A stretch of DNA of 16,997 nucleotides from CAZRRV01 sp964602735 (GCA_964602735.1 CAZRRV010000033.1:1-16997), one strand, 5' to 3'. Positions 1 to 8,348 are shown, counted from the stretch's first letter. A program made the numbers and translations. Notes: generated by a model from the sequence alone, not told the origin.

Positions 1-17
1 GGTCGATCGAACACCGA

Positions 18-32
18 AATAATAATAATAAT
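18..32. repeat. (AAT)5 microsatellite
   Basis: Five perfect AAT units lie in the gene-free region beyond the tuf terminator. The rest of positions 1-140 shows only a weak stem-loop (GCCGG at 86-90 with CCGGC at 99-103). I see no convincing reading frame, promoter or RNA gene there. The repeat could be chance or a replication-slippage tract. Confidence 0.6.
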
Positions 33-140
33 GCCTTTGCGGTAATAACGGCGGGGAATACTGCCTGCGGACGCATCGCTTTTGCGCCGGCGAAAGGTCC
101 GGCAGGTTTGCCGTGGCGGACGCGGCGGATTTGAGGAAAG

Positions 141-180
141 CAAAAAGAACCCCGCGGACAGGCAATGCCGTCGGCGGGGT
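141..180 (-). terminator. Intrinsic terminator of the str operon, downstream of tuf
   Basis: Read on the minus strand, ACCCCGC (180-174) pairs perfectly with GCGGGGT (155-149). The intervening bases can pair further (GAC/GTC and GGC/GCC around a bulge). The stem is followed at once by TCTTTTTG. It lies about 50 nt past the tuf stop codon. The GC-rich stem plus U-tract is the standard rho-independent form, so the operon appears to end after tuf rather than continue into an S10-type ribosomal protein operon. Confidence 0.88.
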
Positions 181-230
181 AAGAAAGGAGTGGATATCAG
201 ATCGAATCGTTAATGCCGGGGTTTTAACGG

Positions 231-1430
231 TTATTCGTTGATGGCGGTGACGACGCCGGAACCGACCGTTTTGCCGCCCTCGCGGATAGCGAAGCGCAGA
301 CCCTCTTCAATGGCGATCGGGGTGATAAGTTCAACATCCATTTCGACATTATCTCCGGGCATGCACATTTCAACATTCGCGGGCAGGCTAATCACTCCCG
401 TAACATCGGTGGTACGGAAATAGAACTGCGGGCGGTAGTTGTTGAAGAACGGGGTGTGACGGCCGCCTTCTTCTTTGGTAAGTACATATACCTGACCGCG
501 GAATTTTGTATGCGGGTGGATGCTGCCGGGTTTGCAGAGAACCTGTCCGCGCTCGATTTCGTTGCGCTGTATTCCGCGAAGCAGAGCGCCGATATTATCT
601 CCGGCTTCGGCGTAATCGAGGGTTTTGCGGAATGTTTCAATATTGGTGACAACGGTCTTTTTCCGCTCTTCGGTAAGACCGATAATTTCGACTTCTTCGC
701 CGCCTTTAAGGGTACCGCGTTCCACTCTGCCGGTGGCCACGGTGCCGCGGCCGGATATTGTAAACACATCTTCAACCGGCATCAGGAAAGGCAAATCCGC
801 CTTGCGGTCGGGGGTGGGAATGTAACTGTCGACTGCATCGAGCAGTTCTTTTATCGAATCGTAAGCGGGGTCGTCGGGGTTGTCGCTCGCGTTAAGCGCC
901 TGGAGAGCCGAACCCTTGATGATCGGAACATCGTCGCCCGGGAATTCGTATTTGTCGAGCGTCTCGCGGACTTCCATTTCAACAAGTTCCAGAAGTTCGG
1001 GATCGTCGACCTGATCCACTTTATTAAGATATACAACGATGTAGGGCACGCCCACCTGGCGCGCAAGCAGCAGATGCTCTTTTGTTTGAGCCATAGGACC
1101 GTCGGTCGCGGCGATAACGAGCACCGCTCCGTCCATCTGCGCCGCGCCGGTAATCATGTTCTTTACATAATCGGCGTGTCCGGGGCAGTCAACATGCGCG
1201 TAATGCCGCTTATCGGTTTCATACTCGACATGTGCGGTGTTGATTGTGATGCCGCGTTCCCGTTCCTCGGGCGCCTTGTCGATATTCGCGTAGTCTTCAA
1301 ACTGCGCCTGCCCTTTCAGCGACAGATATTTGGTGATAGCCGCCGTAAGGGTTGTTTTGCCGTGATCGACATGCCCGATAGTTCCGATGTTCACATGCGG
1401 TTTTGTCCGTTCGAATTTTGCCTTTGCCAT
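231..1430 (-). CDS. tuf: Elongation factor Tu
   Basis: EF-Tu is the cytoplasmic GTPase that delivers aminoacyl-tRNA to the ribosomal A site. The 399-residue protein has the full set of G motifs: GHVDHGKT (19-26), RGITI (59-63), DCPGH (81-85, with the catalytic His) and NKVD (136-139). The beta-barrel domains II and III follow, with the expected VEDVFTISGRGTVATGR stretch. Length is normal for the family. The ATG is preceded by GGAGG at good spacing within a 27-base gap after fusA, so it is the last gene of rpsL-rpsG-fusA-tuf. One oddity is Ala114 in a GPMAQT motif that usually reads GPMPQT. The identification is certain; whether another tuf copy exists elsewhere cannot be seen. Confidence 0.99.
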   Translation of the reverse strand: MAKAKFERTKPHVNIGTIGHVDHGKTTLTAAITKYLSLKGQAQFEDYANIDKAPEERERGITINTAHVEYETDKRHYAHVDCPGHADYVKNMITGAAQMDGAVLVIAATDGPMAQTKEHLLLARQVGVPYIVVYLNKVDQVDDPELLELVEMEVRETLDKYEFPGDDVPIIKGSALQALNASDNPDDPAYDSIKELLDAVDSYIPTPDRKADLPFLMPVEDVFTISGRGTVATGRVERGTLKGGEEVEIIGLTEERKKTVVTNIETFRKTLDYAEAGDNIGALLRGIQRNEIERGQVLCKPGSIHPHTKFRGQVYVLTKEEGGRHTPFFNNYRPQFYFRTTDVTGVISLPANVEMCMPGDNVEMDVELITPIAIEEGLRFAIREGGKTVGSGVVTAINE

Positions 1431-1457
1431 TGTTTTTACCTCCGTATTAAATAATTT

Positions 1458-3539
1458 TTATTCGCTTTTTGTTCTGCCGGCAATAATTTTTTCGGCAATG
1501 TTTTTGGGTACTTCCTTGTAGCCGTCGGGCTCCATAACATACTGACCGCGCCCCTGGGTCTTCGACCTCAAATCGGTGGCGTATCCGAACATATCGGCCA
1601 GCGGCACCCTCGCGTTGATAAGTTTTGCGCCCGCTCTATCTTCAAACCCCTGAATTTCTCCCCTTCGGGAATTGAGATCGCCTATCACATCTCCCATATA
1701 GTCTTCCGGGACAATAACGGCCACTTTCATAATGGGTTCGAGAAGGACAGGGTCGGCGCGCCGGCACGCCTCTTTGAACGCCATCGAACCCGCGATTTTG
1801 AACGCAAGCTCCGAGGAGTCGACTTCGTGGTACGAACCGTCGTACAAAGTTACCTTCACATCAACTACATTGTACCCCGCCAGTACGCCCGCCTGCATGG
1901 CTCCGCGTATACCCGCGTCGACCGCCGGGATAAATTCCTTGGGAATGGCGCCGCCCACAATATTGTTGATAAATTCGTATCCTTTGCCCGTTTCATTCGG
2001 CTCGACGATAATTTTTACATGACCGTACTGGCCTTTGCCTCCCGACTGCCTCGCGTATTTCTCCTCCACATCGGCGGATTTGCGTATGGTTTCTTTATAC
2101 GCCACCTGCGGTTTTCCGACATTCGCCTCAACTTTGAATTCGCGCAGCATACGGTCGACAATTATTTCGAGATGAAGCTCGCCCATTCCCGCTATAATCG
2201 TCTGCCCCGTCTCCTCGTCGGTGTAGCATTTGAAGGTGGGATCCTCTTCGGCCAGTTTCGAGAGGGCAATGCTCATCTTTTCCTGTCCGGCTTTGGTTTT
2301 CGGCTCGATAGCCACCCGGATAACCGGTTCGGGGAAATTCATCGATTCGAGTATAATCGGATGCTTTTCATCGCATAGAGTATCCCCCGTAGTCGTGTTT
2401 TTAAGCCCTACGGCGGCGGCGATGTCTCCCGAATAGCAGGTTTCGATATCCTCGCGGTGGTTGGCGTGCATCTGAAGGATACGCCCCATGCGCTCCCGTG
2501 TGTCTTTAACCGAATTGTATACTCCCCCGCCGGCGTCGACGGTTCCCGAATAGACGCGGAAGAAACAAATTTTTCCGACAAACGGGTCGGTCGCAATCTT
2601 GAAAGCGAGAGCGGCAAACGGTTCGGTGTCGGACGAATGGCGGTATTCCTCCTCGCCCGTTTCCGGGTTTACCCCCTTAATCGATTCAATATCGGTAGGC
2701 GCGGGCATAAAATCGACGATTGCGTCAAGCAGCGGCTGAACACCTTTGTTACGGTATGAAGATCCGCAGGTCACCGGAACCATTTCGTTTTCAATCGTCT
2801 GTTTGCGGATAACCCGTTTTATCTCGTCTACCGAAATTTCCTCGCCCGAAAAATATTTTTCCATAAGCGCCTCATCGGTTTCGGCAACGGATTCGATAAG
2901 CGCGGCACGGTATTTTTCGGATATTTCCTTCATATCTTCGGGGATCGGTTCCCGGCGCACGTCCTTGCCCAAATCGTCGTAGTACAGAACGGCCTCGTTT
3001 GTAATCAAATCGACGATTCCCCTGAAACTGTCTTCTTTGCCTATCGGCAACTGAATGGGGACGGCGTTGCAACGGAATCTGTCTTTAACCATATCGAGTA
3101 CATGGTAAAAATCGGCGCCCATAATGTCCATCTTGTTTACATAAATCATTCTGGGAACATGATATTCGTCGGCCTGGCGCCATACGGTTTCGGATTGCGG
3201 TTCGACGCCGCCTTTCGCGCAAAGCACGGTCACCGAGCCGTCGAGTACACGAAGCGAGCGCTGTACCTCGACGGTAAAATCCACATGTCCGGGTGTATCG
3301 ATAATATTGATACGGTGTTCCCTCCAGAAACAGGTTGTGGCGGCGGATGTGATGGTTATACCGCGCTCCTGCTCCTGATCCATCCAGTCCATTGTGGCGT
3401 CGCCCTCGTGGGTTTCGCCCATCTTATGATTTACGCCGGTATAAAACAGAATGCGCTCGGTTGTTGTGGTTTTTCCCGCGTCGATATGAGCCATAATACC
3501 GATATTTCTGGTTTTTTCAAGAGATACCTTTCTCGGCAT
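1458..3539 (-). CDS. fusA: Elongation factor G
   Basis: EF-G is the ribosomal translocase GTPase, which also acts with RRF in ribosome recycling. The 693-residue product is full length. Its G domain carries AHIDAGKT (17-24), RGITI (59-63), DTPGH (81-85) and NKMD (135-138). Domains II-V follow, including the domain III GMGELHLEI segment and the domain IV loop near GGKGQYGHV. The start ATG has GGAGG a few bases upstream in the 21-base gap after rpsG. Start MPRKVSLEKTRNIGIMAHID matches the usual N-terminus. The sequence looks like canonical EF-G rather than the EF-G2 or TetM-type paralogues, consistent with its place between rpsG and tuf. Confidence 0.99.
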   Translation of the reverse strand: MPRKVSLEKTRNIGIMAHIDAGKTTTTERILFYTGVNHKMGETHEGDATMDWMDQEQERGITITSAATTCFWREHRINIIDTPGHVDFTVEVQRSLRVLDGSVTVLCAKGGVEPQSETVWRQADEYHVPRMIYVNKMDIMGADFYHVLDMVKDRFRCNAVPIQLPIGKEDSFRGIVDLITNEAVLYYDDLGKDVRREPIPEDMKEISEKYRAALIESVAETDEALMEKYFSGEEISVDEIKRVIRKQTIENEMVPVTCGSSYRNKGVQPLLDAIVDFMPAPTDIESIKGVNPETGEEEYRHSSDTEPFAALAFKIATDPFVGKICFFRVYSGTVDAGGGVYNSVKDTRERMGRILQMHANHREDIETCYSGDIAAAVGLKNTTTGDTLCDEKHPIILESMNFPEPVIRVAIEPKTKAGQEKMSIALSKLAEEDPTFKCYTDEETGQTIIAGMGELHLEIIVDRMLREFKVEANVGKPQVAYKETIRKSADVEEKYARQSGGKGQYGHVKIIVEPNETGKGYEFINNIVGGAIPKEFIPAVDAGIRGAMQAGVLAGYNVVDVKVTLYDGSYHEVDSSELAFKIAGSMAFKEACRRADPVLLEPIMKVAVIVPEDYMGDVIGDLNSRRGEIQGFEDRAGAKLINARVPLADMFGYATDLRSKTQGRGQYVMEPDGYKEVPKNIAEKIIAGRTKSE

Positions 3540-3560
3540 ATAAACCTCCGGTTGTTCAAA

Positions 3561-4031
3561 CTACCATCTGTAATGGGCAAAAGCCTTGTTGGCCTCCGCC
3601 ATTTTGTGTGTGTCCTCGCGCTTTTTGGCCGCGCCTCCGACTCCGTTCACGGCGTCGAGAATTTCCGCCGCCAGGCGTTCTTTCATCGTCCGTTCCGAAC
3701 GGGTGCGGCTGTAGGTCGTAAGCCACCGCAGACCCAAGGTCTGTTTGCGCTCGGGGCGAACCTCAAACGGAACCTGATATGTTGCGCCGCCCTTTCGCAC
3801 GGCTTTTACTTCAAGCTGCGGCATAACATTTTCCATTGCCTGCTCGAAAACTTCAAGCGGATCTTTCCCGGTTTTTTCGTTTACGATCTCGAAAGCGCCG
3901 TAAACTATCCGCTGCGCGACCCCTTTCTTTCCGTCGAGCATAATGTTGTTAATCAAACGGGTTACAAGCTTGGAATGGTAAAGCGGATCGGGCAGTACAT
4001 CGCGTTTGGCAACAATTCCTCTTCTTGGCAC
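3561..4031 (-). CDS. rpsG: 30S ribosomal protein S7
   Basis: S7 is a primary 16S rRNA-binding protein of the 30S head and contacts the mRNA exit/E-site region. I place the start at the GTG at 4031, giving PRRGIVAKRDVLPDP at the N-terminus and 156 residues, the usual size for S7. An AGGAGG lies 8 bases upstream of that GTG. A frame-compatible GTG at 4049 sits upstream of that Shine-Dalgarno, and its product would add six unusual residues, so I reject it. The C-terminal half has the expected RWLTTYSR and THKMAEANKAFAHYRW segments. It lies between rpsL and fusA in the standard str operon order. In E. coli S7 autoregulates this operon; no such site can be assigned with confidence here. Confidence 0.97.
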   Translation of the reverse strand: MPRRGIVAKRDVLPDPLYHSKLVTRLINNIMLDGKKGVAQRIVYGAFEIVNEKTGKDPLEVFEQAMENVMPQLEVKAVRKGGATYQVPFEVRPERKQTLGLRWLTTYSRTRSERTMKERLAAEILDAVNGVGGAAKKREDTHKMAEANKAFAHYRW

Positions 4032-4110
4032 AACTCTTCCCTCCTTCACAGTAATGATATCATCGGTACTCGAGCGATAAAATTCCCGTGGCGCCAGGCA
4101 GTATATTAAA

Positions 4111-4126
4111 ATCTGCTCGGGCAGAT
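4111..4126 (-). other. Stem-loop in the rpsL-rpsG intergenic region
   Basis: ATCTGC pairs perfectly with GCAGAT around a CCGA tetraloop on the minus strand, followed by TTTAATA. It lies in the 123-base gap between rpsL and rpsG, the longest gap inside the str operon. It could be a weak attenuator, an RNA processing site or part of an S7-binding element. The U-run is short, so I do not call it a terminator. Confidence 0.5.
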
Positions 4127-4154
4127 ACGCAGAGATTTGTTTCGCTGTTCCGGG

Positions 4155-4580
4155 CTATTTTTTCGCGCCGGACTTAGGCCGTTTCGCACCGTATTTTGAA
4201 CGGCCCTGCATACGGTTCGCAACACCCTGAGCGTCGAGGGTCCCGCGTATAATGTGATAGCGCACGCCGGGGAGATCCTTCACACGCCCTCCGCGGATAA
4301 GCACTACGCTGTGCTCCTGAAGATTATGCCCGATTCCCGGAATGTAAGCCGAAACTTCTATTCCGTTTGAAAGCCGCACACGCGCGATTTTGCGCAATGC
4401 CGAGTTGGGCTTTTTGGGCGTCGAAGTTTTAACCGCGGTACACACTCCGCGCTTTTGAGGGGAATTCTGATCGTTAAGCGAGCGGTGGATCGAATTGTAA
4501 TTTTTCAGCAGCGCGGGCGCTTTCGCTTTTCGTTCGAGCGTTTCCCGTCCGTTACGAACCAGCTGATTAAATGTTGGCAT
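4155..4580 (-). CDS. rpsL: 30S ribosomal protein S12
   Basis: S12 lies at the decoding centre of the 30S subunit and affects tRNA selection accuracy. The start is the ATG at 4580 (MPTFNQLVRNG), preceded by a very strong AAGGAGGTG. The frame stays open back to the rpoC stop, but that stretch contains the operon promoter, so it is not coding. The product has 141 residues. It carries the insertion between roughly residues 24 and 40 also found in Bacillus S12, then PQKRGVC, TPKKPNSALRK (54-64) and GRVKDLPGVRYH (98-109). The two loops in which streptomycin-resistance substitutions are known have the ordinary residues. The Asp in KDLPG is the residue methylthiolated by RimO in some bacteria. It is the first gene of the str operon. 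Confidence 0.98.
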   Translation of the reverse strand: MPTFNQLVRNGRETLERKAKAPALLKNYNSIHRSLNDQNSPQKRGVCTAVKTSTPKKPNSALRKIARVRLSNGIEVSAYIPGIGHNLQEHSVVLIRGGRVKDLPGVRYHIIRGTLDAQGVANRMQGRSKYGAKRPKSGAKK

Positions 4581-4630
4581 ACTGCACCTCCTTCCACGTC
4601 GCAAAGTTTGCCATACTTCGGCGAAATATA

Positions 4631-4660
4631 ATCTTACCACTTCCGCCGCCGTTTTGTCAA
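4631..4660 (-). promoter_or_regulatory. Sigma-A promoter of the str operon (rpsL)
   Basis: On the minus strand a perfect TTGACA (-35, 4660-4655) is separated by 18 bases from TAAGAT (-10, 4636-4631). A TGG directly before the -10 makes it an extended -10. Transcription would start near 4624, giving a leader of about 44 nt ending in AAGGAGGTG. It separates the str operon from rpoBC. Confidence 0.88.
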
Positions 4661-4687
4661 GCGGTTTAAGCGGTTTTTGCGGTTTTT
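4661..4687. repeat. Three 9-nt tandem repeats abutting the rpsL -35 box
   Basis: On the plus strand this reads GCGGTTTAA, then GCGGTTTTT twice, with exact 9-base spacing (units start at 4661, 4670 and 4679). On the minus strand it gives A-tracts alternating with CCGC, and the last unit touches the TTGACA. The position and A-tracts suggest an UP-element-like or regulator-binding role, which is inference. Confidence 0.7.
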
Positions 4688-4689
4688 TT

Positions 4690-4712
4690 CGGGATTTTAC
4701 GGTTGAATCCCG
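4690..4712. other. Stem-loop just after rpoC
   Basis: CGGGATT (4690-4696) pairs perfectly with AATCCCG (4706-4712) around a 9-base loop, starting 12 bases after the rpoC stop codon. On the minus strand it is followed by seven A and no T-run, so it is not a classical intrinsic terminator for rpoBC. It may be a 3'-end stabiliser or a weak pause site, leaving read-through into rpsL possible. Confidence 0.4.
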
Positions 4713-4724
4713 CGGCAGGGGCAA

Positions 4725-7700
4725 TTATTCGTCGGGATCGACAATTCGTTGCCCGTTTTCGCTTGCTTCGTCGGGTTTATCTCGGTAATATTTCATTCCC
4801 GTTCCGGCGGGCACCAGTTTGCCGATAATCACATTTTCTTTCAGACCGAACAGCGGATCGATCCGCCCGTGGATCGCGGCGTCGGTAAGTACGCGGGTGG
4901 TTTCCTGGAACGAGGCGGCCGAGAGGAACGAATCGGTGGCGAGCGACGCTTTGGTAATACCGAGCAGGGTAGGTTCGTATTCCGCGGGGCGCAAATCGGT
5001 TTCACCCGCCGCAACCCGTGCGGAAAGTTCGGCGTTCGCGTCGTAATATTCCGATTTATCGACCGACGCGACGGGGAGATCCGTGTCGCCGGGGTCGGTT
5101 ATGCGGAATTTGCGGAGCATCTGCCGTACAATAACTTCGATATGCTTGTCGTTTATATCAACGCCCTGCAGACCGTATACTATCTGAACCTGTTCGATAA
5201 TATAATCCTGCACAGCCTCTACTCCCCGAATTGCGAGAATGTCGGCCGGAGCTATCGAACCCTCGGTCAGAGCGGTGCCTTTTTCCACATGCTCTCCGTC
5301 GTTCACCGCGATGCGGTAGTCGTACGGAATTACATACTTCCGTTCGTCTACCGTCTCCTCGTCGGTAACGAAAATCACGCGGTTGCGTTTTTCTTCCGCA
5401 AGGCGTACCGTGCCGGGAATTTCGCTTAAAATCGCGCTGCGTTTGGGCCGTCTTGCCTCAAACAGTTCCTCAACGCGGGGAAGACCCTGGGTAATATCCT
5501 CCGCCGAGGCTATGCCTCCGTTATGGAAGTTGCGCATGGTAAGCTGCGTGCCGGGTTCACCTATCGACTGCGCCGCGATAATTCCGACCGCTTCGCCTAT
5601 CGATACGGGCAGCCCCGTCGCAAGGTTCATACCGTAGCATTTCTGGCACACACCGTGGCGGGAATGGCAGTTGAGTATCGAACGGATGCGCACGCTGTCG
5701 GTTTTGGAAGCGATAAGTTCCGCCTCGGCGGGCGTCATCATGTGTTCGTTGTCAACGAGAACCTCGCCCGTTTCGGGATCGGCGAACGGAGCCAGCAGAA
5801 ATCTGCCGATAAGGCGGTTCTTAAGCGGTTCGATAACATTGTTGCCGTCTTTTATATCGGTTACGAGCAGGCCTTCGGTTGTTCCGCAGTCGATATCGCG
5901 GACTATAACATCCTGCGATACATCGACGAGCCGGCGGGTAAGGTAACCCGATTCGGCGGTGCGAAGAGCGGTATCCGCCAGCCCCTTTCTCGCGCCGCGC
6001 GAGGAGATGAAATATTCGAGTACGTTAAGTCCCTCGCGGTAATTTGCGCGTATGGGAACCTCGATGACCCTGCCGGCGGTATTCGCGACAAGTCCCCGCA
6101 TTCCCGCGAGCTGGCGAATCTGGCTCATGGAGCCTCTCGCCCCGGAATCCGCCATCATAAATATCGGATTGAATTCGTCGAGATTGTCTTTCAATCGATC
6201 GCCGATTTCCTCGGTCGCCTCGTTCCATATATCCACAAGCCGGCGCAGACGCTCGTTGTTGCTTATAAAGCCTCTGCGGTATTTAACGGTTACTCCGTCG
6301 AGTTTGCGCTCCGCATCGCGGATGATTTCGGCTTTCTCGCTGGGGACCACGGCGTCGGACACCGCCACGGTAATGGCGCTTTTTGTGGAATAGCGGAATC
6401 CCGTCGCTTTGATTTTATCGAGCACAATCGCCGATTCGCTCGTCCCGTGAATGGCGATACAGGCGTCGATAATCCTGCCGAGCATTTTCTTGTCGACCTT
6501 GTTCTGCCGTATTTCATCGGAGGATTCAACGGCGGGAAATTCCTTGGCGTTTACGGAATCCGCCACCGAAAACCCTATTTCCAGATCGAAAGCGTGTTCG
6601 GGATCGCTGCGATCCACGAAACCGAGATCCTGCGGGATCGACTGATTGAATATGATAAAGCCGACCGTACACCATATCAGCCGCGTCTGTTCCGTGCCGT
6701 TTACCGTTCTGCGGTAGCGCACGCGGACGGGGGAGTGCAGACCCACCGCTCCGTCGTGATACGCCATAATCGCTTCATTCTCATCGCGGAAAACCTTGTT
6801 CGCGCCCGGTTCATCGAGTTTTACAAGCGTAAGGTAATAAGAGCCGAGAACCATATCCTGCGTGGGAACTACGACCGGATGGCCGTCGGAAGGTTTGAGC
6901 AGATTATTCGCCGCGAGCATCAAAAGCCTCGCCTCGGCCTGCGCCTCCGCCGACAGCGGGACATGCACCGCCATCTGATCCCCGTCGAAATCGGCGTTGT
7001 ATGCCGTGCAGACAAGCGGGTGAAGTTTCAACGCCCTGCCCTCTACCAGAACCGGCTCGAAAGCCTGTATGCCCAGCCTGTGCAGAGTGGGCGCTCGGTT
7101 CAGCAGAACGGGGTGATCCTTGATAACGGTTTCGAGCGCGTCCCATACCTCGGTTCCCGCGCGGTCAACCATTTTGCGGGCGGTTTTTATATTTGTCACC
7201 GCGCCGGTGTCGGTCAGCCGTTTCATAACGAACGGTTTGAACAGCTCAAGCGCCATTTCTTTCGGAACGCCGCACTGGTACATTTGCAGTTCCGGCCCGA
7301 CAACTATAACCGAACGGCCGGAATAATCGACCCTTTTGCCCAGAAGATTCTGCCTGAACCGCCCCTGTTTGCCTTTAAGCATATCGGAAAGCGATTTTAA
7401 CGCCCGGTTGTTGGGACCCGTTACCGGCTTGCCGCGTCTGCCGTTGTCGATAAGGGCGTCGACGGCGTCCTGCAACATTCTTTTTTCGTTGCGGATCATT
7501 ATTTCCGGCGCGTTGTAACTCAGCAGCTTTTTCAGCATATTGTTGCGGTTGATAACCCGGCGGTACAAATCGTTCAAGTCGCTCGTGGCGAAACGCCCGC
7601 CGTCGAGCTGCACCATGGGACGTATATCGGGGGGGATTACCGGTATTACATCAAGGATCATCCACTCGGGGCGGTTCCCCGAACGCCTGAACGCCTCCAC

Positions 7701-8333
7701 AACCTCCAGCCGCTTTTGCAGCCGCATTTTTCTCTGCCCGCCGGCATCGGCCAGCTCGGCGCGAAGTTCGGCGGCGGTTTGATCGAGGTCAATCTCTTCG
7801 AGCAGTTTTTTAATCGCCTCGGCGCCCATTCCCGCTTCGAAATCGTTTTCGTATTTCTCGCGCATTTCCTGATATTGGCGTTCGTCGAGCACCTGTTTTT
7901 TCTCAAGCGGGGTGGTGCCGGGGTCGGTTACTATGTATTTGTTGAAATAAAGAACATATTCAAGCTGGCGGGGAGAAATGTCGAGCATCAGCCCCATACG
8001 GGCGGGTATGGTTTTGAAATACCATATATGTGATACGGGGCACGCCAGTTCGATATGGCCCATGCGCTCGCGCCGAACTTTGGCGCGGGTAACCTCCACG
8101 CCGCAACGCTCGCATATTTTACCCTTGTAGCGGATCCTCTTGTATTTTCCGCAATGGCATTCCCAGTCTTTCGTGGGGCCGAAAATGCGTTCGCAGAAAA
8201 GCCCGTCGCGTTCCGGCTTTAATGTGCGGTAGTTGATGGTTTCGGGTTTTTTTACTTCGCCGTGCGACCATTTGCGGATTTGTTCCGGTGAGGCAAGCCC
8301 GATTTTTATCGATTCGAATTCAACCGCTCCCAT
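4725..8333 (-). CDS. rpoC: DNA-directed RNA polymerase subunit beta'
   Basis: RpoC is the largest subunit of RNA polymerase and carries the catalytic Mg2+ site. The product has 1202 residues, close to the Bacillus subtilis size. The first zinc site uses Cys59, Cys61, Cys74 and Cys77. The active-site motif NADFDGDQM spans 446-454, with Asp448, Asp450 and Asp452 binding metal. The second zinc site is formed by the Cys of DIDCGTTEG and those of CHSRHGVCQKC. The bridge helix and trigger loop follow (GEAVGIIAAQSIGEPG...). There is no large lineage insertion of the proteobacterial kind. The trigger loop reads MRNFHNGG, where MRTFHTGG is usual for Firmicutes. The start ATG has AAAGGAG about 10 bases upstream, overlapping the rpoB stop codon, so translation of the two genes is probably coupled. 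Confidence 0.99.
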   Translation of the reverse strand: MGAVEFESIKIGLASPEQIRKWSHGEVKKPETINYRTLKPERDGLFCERIFGPTKDWECHCGKYKRIRYKGKICERCGVEVTRAKVRRERMGHIELACPVSHIWYFKTIPARMGLMLDISPRQLEYVLYFNKYIVTDPGTTPLEKKQVLDERQYQEMREKYENDFEAGMGAEAIKKLLEEIDLDQTAAELRAELADAGGQRKMRLQKRLEVVEAFRRSGNRPEWMILDVIPVIPPDIRPMVQLDGGRFATSDLNDLYRRVINRNNMLKKLLSYNAPEIMIRNEKRMLQDAVDALIDNGRRGKPVTGPNNRALKSLSDMLKGKQGRFRQNLLGKRVDYSGRSVIVVGPELQMYQCGVPKEMALELFKPFVMKRLTDTGAVTNIKTARKMVDRAGTEVWDALETVIKDHPVLLNRAPTLHRLGIQAFEPVLVEGRALKLHPLVCTAYNADFDGDQMAVHVPLSAEAQAEARLLMLAANNLLKPSDGHPVVVPTQDMVLGSYYLTLVKLDEPGANKVFRDENEAIMAYHDGAVGLHSPVRVRYRRTVNGTEQTRLIWCTVGFIIFNQSIPQDLGFVDRSDPEHAFDLEIGFSVADSVNAKEFPAVESSDEIRQNKVDKKMLGRIIDACIAIHGTSESAIVLDKIKATGFRYSTKSAITVAVSDAVVPSEKAEIIRDAERKLDGVTVKYRRGFISNNERLRRLVDIWNEATEEIGDRLKDNLDEFNPIFMMADSGARGSMSQIRQLAGMRGLVANTAGRVIEVPIRANYREGLNVLEYFISSRGARKGLADTALRTAESGYLTRRLVDVSQDVIVRDIDCGTTEGLLVTDIKDGNNVIEPLKNRLIGRFLLAPFADPETGEVLVDNEHMMTPAEAELIASKTDSVRIRSILNCHSRHGVCQKCYGMNLATGLPVSIGEAVGIIAAQSIGEPGTQLTMRNFHNGGIASAEDITQGLPRVEELFEARRPKRSAILSEIPGTVRLAEEKRNRVIFVTDEETVDERKYVIPYDYRIAVNDGEHVEKGTALTEGSIAPADILAIRGVEAVQDYIIEQVQIVYGLQGVDINDKHIEVIVRQMLRKFRITDPGDTDLPVASVDKSEYYDANAELSARVAAGETDLRPAEYEPTLLGITKASLATDSFLSAASFQETTRVLTDAAIHGRIDPLFGLKENVIIGKLVPAGTGMKYYRDKPDEASENGQRIVDPDE

Positions 8334-8348
8334 GCAAACAGTACTCCT

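Noticed and set aside
4690..4712. Intrinsic terminator of rpoBC
   Set aside because: The 7-bp stem is good, but on the minus strand it is followed by an A-run, not a U-run.
4581..4724. 48-codon in-frame N-terminal extension of rpsL reaching back to the rpoC stop
   Set aside because: The stretch contains the rpsL promoter and Shine-Dalgarno, and known S12 proteins start at MPTFNQL-like sequence.
5523..7400. 625-codon open frame on the plus strand opposite rpoC
   Set aside because: It is fully antisense to a certain rpoC coding region, has no credible ribosome-binding site or recognisable domain, and reads as the shadow of codon bias in the real gene. Similar long shadows lie opposite tuf (456-1454), fusA/rpsG (3102-4109) and rpoB (9846-10937).
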